DNA of 64,000 bases from Micromonospora alfalfae (GTDB taxonomy: Bacteria; Actinomycetota; Actinomycetes; Mycobacteriales; Micromonosporaceae), in the NCBI RefSeq assembly GCF_022230925.1, contig NZ_JAKKFH010000015.1:1-64000 (forward strand). Direction: 5' to 3'. Below, one piece after another: positions 58,557-64,000 of this stretch. How positions within the stretch are numbered: position 1 is the stretch's first letter; every line of letters starts with the position of its first letter. Below the pieces are notes generated by a model. It searched no databases, had not been told where the DNA came from, and saw only the letters and a list, made by a program, of their open reading frames with translations. The translations under genes were made by a program, and so were the position numbers.

Positions 58557-59072
58557 TCAGCCGGCGCGGTCGGAGGTGCCCCGGCGATGCTTACCCGCGC
58601 TCACCGGCCCACCGTTGCCACGCCGACCGGCCCCGACAGGCCCGGTGTTCAGGGCGCGGCGGGGCGACGCGGGCGGCCCCGGCACGGGACGGTCGGGAGG
58701 AGGCGTCGGCACGGGCCGCGGGCTCAGCGGCGGGGTCGGCACCGGCCGCGGAGGAGCCGGCGCCGGCGGCGGAGGCGCCGGTTCGGCCGGCGCCGCCCCC
58801 GACGGCACCAGCGCCGACACGTTGGTCGGCACCGCGTCGACGGACGACGGCAGTGGGTCGATCGCCCTGGGCGGGGTGAGCCGGGAGGTCACCGGGACCC
58901 GGGCCACGCCCACCACGATGGGCGGCGCGAGTAGATCCACCAGGTGGGCGGGCAGGTCCGGGCGGACCGTCGGCCAGCGGGAGTCGTCAACGGACCAGTA
59001 GTCAGCGCCGGGAGTCTCGATCACCCCCTGCCGGGTCAACTGATCGTCACCGGACGCACGGTGCTTGGCCAT
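58557..59072 (-). CDS. Pro-rich hypothetical protein
   Basis: A 171-aa protein from ATG 59072 (MAKHRASGDDQLTRQGVIET). The first 80 residues contain an ordered-looking part (RPDLPAHLVDLLAPPIVVGV), and residues 90-150 are Pro-rich repeats (PPRPVPTPPLSPRPVPTPPP). It is probably a non-enzymatic disordered or scaffold protein. No homologue is recognised. Confidence 0.55.
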   Translation of the reverse strand: MAKHRASGDDQLTRQGVIETPGADYWSVDDSRWPTVRPDLPAHLVDLLAPPIVVGVARVPVTSRLTPPRAIDPLPSSVDAVPTNVSALVPSGAAPAEPAPPPPAPAPPRPVPTPPLSPRPVPTPPPDRPVPGPPASPRRALNTGPVGAGRRGNGGPVSAGKHRRGTSDRAG

Positions 59073-59254
59073 CGGGATTTGCCTCCACGAACTGCGGCGT
59101 GCGGCCCTTCGGGTCGCTGCGGCGGACACCGAGGGAAACGACGCCGCCCGCCTCCCGGTGACGCCACGAGCCTGCGCCGACCTCGGCATCGGACGAGAAA
59201 CGCCCCCGTCCGCGCCAATGAGGCAGGCACGGACGGGGGCGCGGTGGTCGTCGC

Positions 59255-59881
59255 TCAGTCGAAGATAGGGCTCTGCTCGCGGGTGCGCTTGAGCTCGTAG
59301 AAGCCCGGCGTGCCGGCGACCAGCAGCACGCCGTCCCAGAGCCGGCCGGCGGCCTCCCCCTTCGGAGCCGGAGTGATCACCGGGCCGAAGAACGCAACCG
59401 GGGTGCCGTCCGGGCCGGGCGCGTGCACCACCGGAGTGCCGACGTCCTGCCCGACCGGGCGCATGCCCGCCTCGTGGCTGGCCCGCAGCGCCTCGTCGTA
59501 GTCGGTGCTGTCGGCAGCCGCGGCCAGTGCCGGGTCGAGGCCGGCCTCGGTGAGCGCGGCCACGTACAGCTCCGGACCCCGCTCCTGCTTCTGCAGGTGG
59601 ATCCGGGTGCCGAGTGCGGTGTAGAGCGGGCGCAGCACGTCATTGCCGTGCAGCTGCTCGGCGGCGATGCAGACCCGCACCGGGCCCCACGCGGTCTTCA
59701 GGAACTCCTTGTAGTCCTCGGGCAGCTCGTCCCGGCCGTCGTTGAGCACGGCCAGGCTCATCACGTGGAAGCGGATGTCCACATCCCGGATCTGCTCGAC
59801 CTCGAGCAGCCAGCGGGAGGTGATCCACGCCCACGGGCAGGCCGGGTCGAACCACATGTCGGCGGTGACACGTTCGGTCAC
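59255..59881 (-). CDS. DsbA-fold oxidoreductase, mycothiol nitroreductase-like
   Basis: A 208-aa thioredoxin-fold protein with the DsbA-type helical insertion. The active-site region is ADMWFDPACPWAWITSRWLL (CPWAW); the single Cys matches Rv2466c-type mycothiol-dependent reductases, in which the motif is CPWC or CPWA-like. GTPVVHAPGPDGTPVAFFGP includes the cis-Pro strand. The GTG at 59881 follows AAGGGATC. Likely role in thiol-redox homeostasis. Confidence 0.82.
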   Translation of the reverse strand: MTERVTADMWFDPACPWAWITSRWLLEVEQIRDVDIRFHVMSLAVLNDGRDELPEDYKEFLKTAWGPVRVCIAAEQLHGNDVLRPLYTALGTRIHLQKQERGPELYVAALTEAGLDPALAAAADSTDYDEALRASHEAGMRPVGQDVGTPVVHAPGPDGTPVAFFGPVITPAPKGEAAGRLWDGVLLVAGTPGFYELKRTREQSPIFD

Positions 59882-60093
59882 TGTGAGATCCCTTCGCGAC
59901 GGGTGGCGCCGACAGGTCGGCGTCTCAGGTGAATCTTCACCCCGCAGCGCATTGACCGGCACCCGAATGAGAGCGTGACCTCGGCCACCGCGGGCTGCCC
60001 GTACATGGAAGACTCGATTCGGGCCAGCCGTCACGAGCGGTAGGCGAACGGGCGCCGCCGGGCGTACGGCGACATGTGGGATGGAGACGAACA

Positions 60094-62652
60094 GTGCCGG
60101 GAGTGCGCAACCTGACGCAGGTCGAGGCGACCGAGCGGGCACGCCTGCTCAACGTGACGGGGTATGACATCAGTCTGGACCTGTCCAGTGCCGTGCTGGC
60201 GGCCGACGGCCGCACGTTCAGGTCGACGACCGAGGTCCGGTTCCGCTGCTCCGAACCGGGCGCGAGCACCTTCGTGGAGGTGGCCGCCGAGTCGGTGCGG
60301 TCCGCGACGCTGAACGGCACGCCCGTCGACCTCTCCGACTGGTCCGCGGAGAAGGGCCTGACCCTGTCCGGGTTGGACAGCGACAACGTCCTGGTGGTCG
60401 ACGCCGACTTCGGTTACTCCAGCAGCGGGCAGGGTCTGCACCGGACGGTCGACCCGGTGGACGGCGAGACGTACCTCTACAGCCAGTTCGAGACGGCCGA
60501 CGCGCAGCGGGTGTACGCCTGCTTCGACCAGCCCGACCTGAAGAGCGTCTACACCTGGCACGTCACAGTGCCGGCGCACTGGCGGGCGGTCTCCAACATG
60601 CCGGTGCAGCGGGAGGAGCCGGCGGGTGAGGCGCTCAAGACGCTGCACTTCACCGAGTCGCCCCGGATGAGCACCTACATCACGGCGATGTGCGCCGGGC
60701 CGTACCACGAGGTGCGCGACGCGCACGACGGCATCGACCTGGGGGTGTTCTGCCGGGCGTCGATGGCCCAGTACCTGGACTCCGACGAGCTGTTCCTGAT
60801 CACCAAGCAGGGCTTCGACTTCTTCCACGAGAAGTTCGACGTGCGCTACCCGCTGCCGAAGTACGACCAGCTCTGGGTGCCCGACTTCAACGCCGGCGCG
60901 ATGGAGAACTTCGGCTGCGTGACGCACGCCGAGTCGCACTACCTGTTCCGCTCGCAGGTCACCGACTTCGAGTACGAGCAGCGGGCCAACACGATCCTGC
61001 ACGAACTGGCCCACATGTGGTTCGGTGACCTGGTCACCATGCGCTGGTGGAACGACCTGTGGCTGAACGAGTCGTTCGCCGAGTGGGCCAGCCACTGGTG
61101 CAACACCAACGCGACCCGGTTCACCGAGGCGTGGACGACCTTCCTGTCCATCCGGAAGAACTGGGGCTACCGGCAGGACCAGCTCTCCTCCACCCACCCG
61201 GTCTACACGGAGATGCCGGACATGGAGGCCGTGGAGGTCAACTTCGACGGCATCACCTACGCCAAGGGCGCGAGCGTGCTCAAGCAGCTCGTCGCGTACG
61301 TGGGTGAGGAGCCGTTCGTGGCCGGGCTGCGGGCCTACTTCGGCAAGCACGCCTGGGGCAACGCCACCTTCGACGACCTGCTCACCGAGCTGGAGGCCGC
61401 ATCCGGTCGAGAACTGCGCAAGTTCGCCGCGCAGTGGCTGGAGACCGCGCAGGTCAACACGCTGCGTCCGGAGGTGACCATCGGGGCCGACGGCACGTAC
61501 GAGCAGGTGCTGGTGCGGCAGGAGGCCCCGGCGGCGTACCCGACGCTGCGGACCCACCGGATCGGCGTGGGCCTGTACGACCTGACCGACGGGCGGCTGG
61601 TCCGACGGGAGCGGTACGAGGTGGACGTGACCGGCGAGCACACGGATCTCGCCCCGCTGCGTGGCGTCCGGGCGGCCGACGTGTTGCTGCTCAACGACGA
61701 CGACCTCAGCTACACCAAGCTGCGCCTCGACGAGCGCTCGATGGCGACGGTGGTGCAGCACATCGGGGGCTTCGACTCGTCGCTGGCCCGCGCGCTCTGC
61801 TGGACCGCCGCGTGGGACATGACCCGCGACGCCGAGCTGTCCGCCCGCGACTACGTGGCGCTGACGCTGAGCGGGCTGCCCGCGGAGACCGACATCAACC
61901 TGGTCACCGCCACCCTGCGGCAGGCGACCACCACGCTCACCCTGTACGCCGACTCGGCGTGGGCGCCGACCGGCTGGGCTGACCTGGCCCGTACCGCCCG
62001 CGACGCACTCGCCGCCGCCGAGCCCGGCAGCGGGTTCCAGTTGGCCTGGGCCCGTGCGTTCACCTCGGCGGTCCGCTCCGAGGAGGACCTGGCCACGCTG
62101 CGCGGTTGGCTGGACGGCACCGGGATGCCGGCCGGGCTGACCGTCGACACCGAGCTGCGCTGGTCGGTCCTGGCCGCGCTGGTGGCCAACGGCGCCGCCG
62201 GGGCCGCCGAGATCGAGGCGGAGCTGAGCAGCGACCGCACCGCCAGCGGCGAGCGGGAAGCCGCGTACGCGCACGCGTTGGTGCCGACGGCCGAGAACAA
62301 GGCCGCCGTGTGGGCCCTGCTCACCGGCCCGGACGCGCTGCCCAACTGGCGGCACCGGGCGCTGTTGCAGGGCTTCGCCCACCCGGCGCAGGTGGAGCTG
62401 GTCACGCCGTACCGGGAGCGGTACTTCGCGGCGATCGGGCAGGTGTGGGCCACCCGGGACAGCGAGCCGGCGCAGGAGTTCGCCCAGCTGGCGTACCCGA
62501 CCTACCTGGTGGATGACGACACGGTCGCGGCCACCGACGCGTGGCTGGCCGGTGACGGGCACCCCGCCCCGCTGCGTCGGCTGGTGGCCGAGGGCCGCGA
62601 CGGTGTGATGCGGGCGCTGAAGGCCCGCGCGAAGGACGCCCAGAGCGCCTGA
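60094..62652 (+). CDS. pepN: Aminopeptidase N (M1 family)
   Basis: An 852-aa zinc aminopeptidase that removes N-terminal residues from peptides. The exopeptidase motif GAMEN is at 268-272 (DFNAGAMENFG). The zinc site is H303-E304-x2-H307 (LHELAHMWFGDLVT) with E326 18 residues on (NESFAEWA). N-terminal beta domain, catalytic domain and the long C-terminal helical ERAP1-like domain are all present. The GTG at 60094 has GGAGA upstream. Length is normal. Single-gene unit followed by hairpins. Confidence 0.96.
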   Translation: MPGVRNLTQVEATERARLLNVTGYDISLDLSSAVLAADGRTFRSTTEVRFRCSEPGASTFVEVAAESVRSATLNGTPVDLSDWSAEKGLTLSGLDSDNVLVVDADFGYSSSGQGLHRTVDPVDGETYLYSQFETADAQRVYACFDQPDLKSVYTWHVTVPAHWRAVSNMPVQREEPAGEALKTLHFTESPRMSTYITAMCAGPYHEVRDAHDGIDLGVFCRASMAQYLDSDELFLITKQGFDFFHEKFDVRYPLPKYDQLWVPDFNAGAMENFGCVTHAESHYLFRSQVTDFEYEQRANTILHELAHMWFGDLVTMRWWNDLWLNESFAEWASHWCNTNATRFTEAWTTFLSIRKNWGYRQDQLSSTHPVYTEMPDMEAVEVNFDGITYAKGASVLKQLVAYVGEEPFVAGLRAYFGKHAWGNATFDDLLTELEAASGRELRKFAAQWLETAQVNTLRPEVTIGADGTYEQVLVRQEAPAAYPTLRTHRIGVGLYDLTDGRLVRRERYEVDVTGEHTDLAPLRGVRAADVLLLNDDDLSYTKLRLDERSMATVVQHIGGFDSSLARALCWTAAWDMTRDAELSARDYVALTLSGLPAETDINLVTATLRQATTTLTLYADSAWAPTGWADLARTARDALAAAEPGSGFQLAWARAFTSAVRSEEDLATLRGWLDGTGMPAGLTVDTELRWSVLAALVANGAAGAAEIEAELSSDRTASGEREAAYAHALVPTAENKAAVWALLTGPDALPNWRHRALLQGFAHPAQVELVTPYRERYFAAIGQVWATRDSEPAQEFAQLAYPTYLVDDDTVAATDAWLAGDGHPAPLRRLVAEGRDGVMRALKARAKDAQSA

Positions 62653-62671
62653 GCAGCGTTGTCCGGCCGGG

Positions 62672-62768
62672 GCCGGCGTGGGTGTGAGCCCGCGCCGGCC
62701 CCGGACCGTCGGTGGCGAAGATCGTGCTCGAACATGGAAAGAGGGGCCTCAGCCGCAGCCGAGGCCCC
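62672..62768 (+). terminator. Two hairpins after pepN
   Basis: Two inverted repeats follow the pepN stop. The first lies at about 62672-62705 (CCGGGGCCGGCG / CGCCGGCCCCGG). The second is GGGGCCTC (62743-62750) with GAGGCCCC (62761-62768), followed by ACTTTCC. Either can end pepN transcription; the second can also act on the convergent DUF5130 gene. Confidence 0.7.
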
Positions 62769-62815
62769 ACTTTCCTGGATCAGGCACGATCGTGCATGCC
62801 CGTGCGTCGTGTCGG

Positions 62816-63223
62816 TCAGCCCCTGCCGGCGTGGCTGGCGAGCTGGTCGAGGCCGTTGATGATGCCACCGGCCAGGTCACCGCCGCTGAACGCGCCGACC
62901 ATGGAGAGCGCGGCCAGCTTGGCGTACGTGTCAGGGATGCGCTTGCGGGCGTACCGCCCGGTGATGATCTCCAGCTGACGCTGGTTGGGTGACACGGCGA
63001 TCAGCACCGACTTGTCGGGCTCGGCGAGCTGACGGTGCAGCCGCTGGGCGTGCTCACGGATCGGCTCGTCGAGACCACCGACGAAGACCGAGAAGACCAG
63101 ACCCGTGCCCTTGTCGGCCAGGCGCAACGCCTCGTCGATGCGCAGCAGCTGGCGGGTCGAGAACGGCCCGTCGAGCACCTCGGGCGGATTTTCCGACCCG
63201 GCCTGCTTCTCACCAACGGTCAC
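62816..63223 (-). CDS. DUF5130 family protein (TPM-like)
   Basis: A 135-aa protein. GPFSTRQLLRIDEALRLADK, LVFSVFVGGLDEPIREHAQR, VLIAVSPNQRQLEIITGRYA and RKRIPDTYAKLAALSMVGAF fit DUF5130, a small TPM-like family. In mycobacteria DUF5130 is next to ctaJ, and the same pair occurs here with a 14-bp overlap. It starts at a GTG at 63223. Function unknown, possibly related to the cytochrome oxidase. Confidence 0.8.
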   Translation of the reverse strand: MTVGEKQAGSENPPEVLDGPFSTRQLLRIDEALRLADKGTGLVFSVFVGGLDEPIREHAQRLHRQLAEPDKSVLIAVSPNQRQLEIITGRYARKRIPDTYAKLAALSMVGAFSGGDLAGGIINGLDQLASHAGRG

Positions 63224-63530
63224 TTGCGCCTCCGGTTCCACCGGCCGGCGCCTCGACGCTGGCCTGCTCAAGCTTGTGGCTGGTCAGCGCGGGCGCCTGC
63301 GCCCCCGCCGTCAGCGCGGTGCCGGCCGAGTCGGCCAGCTGCTCCGGACGGCCCAGGAACCAGACCGGAGTGAAGTCGAAGGGCCGGCCCGGCCGGTAGC
63401 GCTTCGCGCCACCGCCGCCACCGGTGGCACCCCCACGGCTACCGGCGTACGACAGGCCGGCGATGACCAGCACCGCGGCCAACGGGATGCCGACGAAGAC
63501 CAGCAACGTCTCGGTAACAGACAATCCCAA
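63210..63530 (-). CDS. ctaJ: aa3-type cytochrome oxidase subunit CtaJ-like
   Basis: A 106-aa protein with one N-terminal membrane helix (SVTETLLVFVGIPLAAVLVI) and then KRYRPGRPFDFTPVWFLGRP, which matches the CtaJ subunit of the actinobacterial bcc-aa3 respiratory supercomplex. The tail is low-complexity. It overlaps DUF5130. The assignment rests on memory of the family signature and on neighbours. Confidence 0.72.
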   Translation of the reverse strand: MGLSVTETLLVFVGIPLAAVLVIAGLSYAGSRGGATGGGGGAKRYRPGRPFDFTPVWFLGRPEQLADSAGTALTAGAQAPALTSHKLEQASVEAPAGGTGGASDRW

Positions 63531-63581
63531 CGCCCCCAGGCGGAAGAAGGACGACAGTGAACAACCGGGTCGGATGGACGA

Positions 63582-64000
63582 TCACGCTGCCGACCGCCCG
63601 ACTCCGTCACCATTCACGTTAGCGGAGTCGACGGCCCGCCAGATTGCGGGGTGCCGATCCCATCCGTCACTGGAGTTCTCCAGTTGCGCAGCGGTAGCGA
63701 TAAGCCGCGCGTCATCGCCGTACCGACCGGTGAGCAGCACCCCGACGGGCAGGCCGTCGGTGGTGGTACCCAGTGGCAGAGAGACGGAGGGATCGCCGGT
63801 GACGTTGAAGATGGCGCAGTAGGGCGAGAATCGGCGTTGCCTGTCGAAGTCGGCGGCCGGGTCCGCGTCGGCGGTGAACCAGCCGACGGGTGCCTGCGGG
63901 GTGGCCAGGGTGGGACAGAGGAGCAGGTCGCAGCCGGCGGTGCGGCGGGCACCGAGGCGCACCTGCGCCTGCAACTCCCCGAGGGTGGCGGACAGGGTGC
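63582..64000 (-). CDS. Amidase-signature enzyme, 3' part only
   Basis: The frame runs off the right edge, so only the C-terminal 138 residues are seen. CDLLLCPTLATPQAPVGWFT, then FNVTGDPSVSLPLGTTTDGL and PVGVLLTGRYGDDARLIATA, are typical of the end of the amidase-signature family (GatA-like). The catalytic Ser-Ser-Lys region is outside the window. Substrate unknown. Confidence 0.85.
   Translation of the reverse strand, partial: TLSATLGELQAQVRLGARRTAGCDLLLCPTLATPQAPVGWFTADADPAADFDRQRRFSPYCAIFNVTGDPSVSLPLGTTTDGLPVGVLLTGRYGDDARLIATAAQLENSSDGWDRHPAIWRAVDSANVNGDGVGRSAA

Noticed and set aside
60031..62562. An 843-codon minus-strand frame opposite pepN
   Set aside because: pepN is unmistakable on the plus strand; the antisense translation is a repetitive Gly/Arg/Val/His sequence typical of shadow frames.

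Overview
The window is high-GC actinomycete DNA, most likely from the Micromonosporaceae (Micromonospora or a close relative). This is inferred from the clpX-clpP2-clpP1-tig block, a CtaJ/DUF5130 pair, a mycothiol-type DsbA-fold reductase and abundant GTG starts. No taxonomic search could be run.

Left chromosomal flank (1-8839). It carries a small membrane protein, a nitrilase-fold amidohydrolase, the ClpXP protease genes with trigger factor (all on the minus strand), tRNA-Pro(UGG) and tRNA-Gly(UCC) on either side of an 82-nt palindrome, two small membrane proteins, and an anti-sigma-like membrane protein. Immediately upstream of the last gene lies only the 3' tail of a SigE-type sigma factor gene.

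Integrated island (about 8840-43991, 35.15 kb). The other end of the same sigma gene lies at 43974-44411, next to a large serine recombinase (42359-43921). Joining the flanks at a shared GT dinucleotide (8838-8839 and 43990-43991) restores a 169-codon sigma factor. Joining the island ends gives a 42-bp imperfect palindrome centred on that GT, as expected for a serine-integrase attP. From left to right the cargo is: a Hypoth_Ymh + PIN-like pair; a DUF6338 membrane module; fragments of a BsuBI/PstI-type restriction endonuclease flanking a giant (about 1675 aa) STAND-like P-loop protein; an 11-gene, largely 4-bp-overlapping minus-strand operon (APC permease, acetamidase/formamidase, GPP34, GNAT, DUF4254, kinase-kinase-nucleotidyltransferase fusion, phosphoribosyltransferase with a frameshift, GT9-like glycosyltransferase, APH-like kinase, SDR, histidine phosphatase), with a convergent Nudix hydrolase and a divergent HTH-TPR regulator + 2H phosphoesterase; actinobacterial plasmid-type genes (Replic_Relax, DUF2637) with CTGACAG repeats; a GIY-YIG-like protein; a TcmP/DUF5131 pair; and a membrane protein. 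No TraB/FtsK-type translocase or replication initiator was recognised, so autonomous conjugation is doubtful.

Right chromosomal flank (43992-64000). It has a lipoprotein, a secreted M14 carboxypeptidase, and a possible RiPP module: a 64-aa peptide carrying W-N-S-F-L near its C terminus, followed by a HExxH peptide-hydroxylase-type enzyme. Convergent to this is a predicted conflict operon (Trypco1 protein, a 22-aa mini-ORF, trypsin-like protease with a C-terminal adaptor-like domain, and an adaptor-STAND-TPR protein). Then come housekeeping genes: methyltransferase, rpiB, DUF1015, DsbA-like reductase, pepN, DUF5130, ctaJ and the 3' part of an amidase that runs off the window.

The most interesting systems are the 11-gene island operon, the giant STAND gene flanked by restriction-enzyme pieces, the W-N-S peptide/HExxH module, and the trypsin/STAND/Trypco1 operon.
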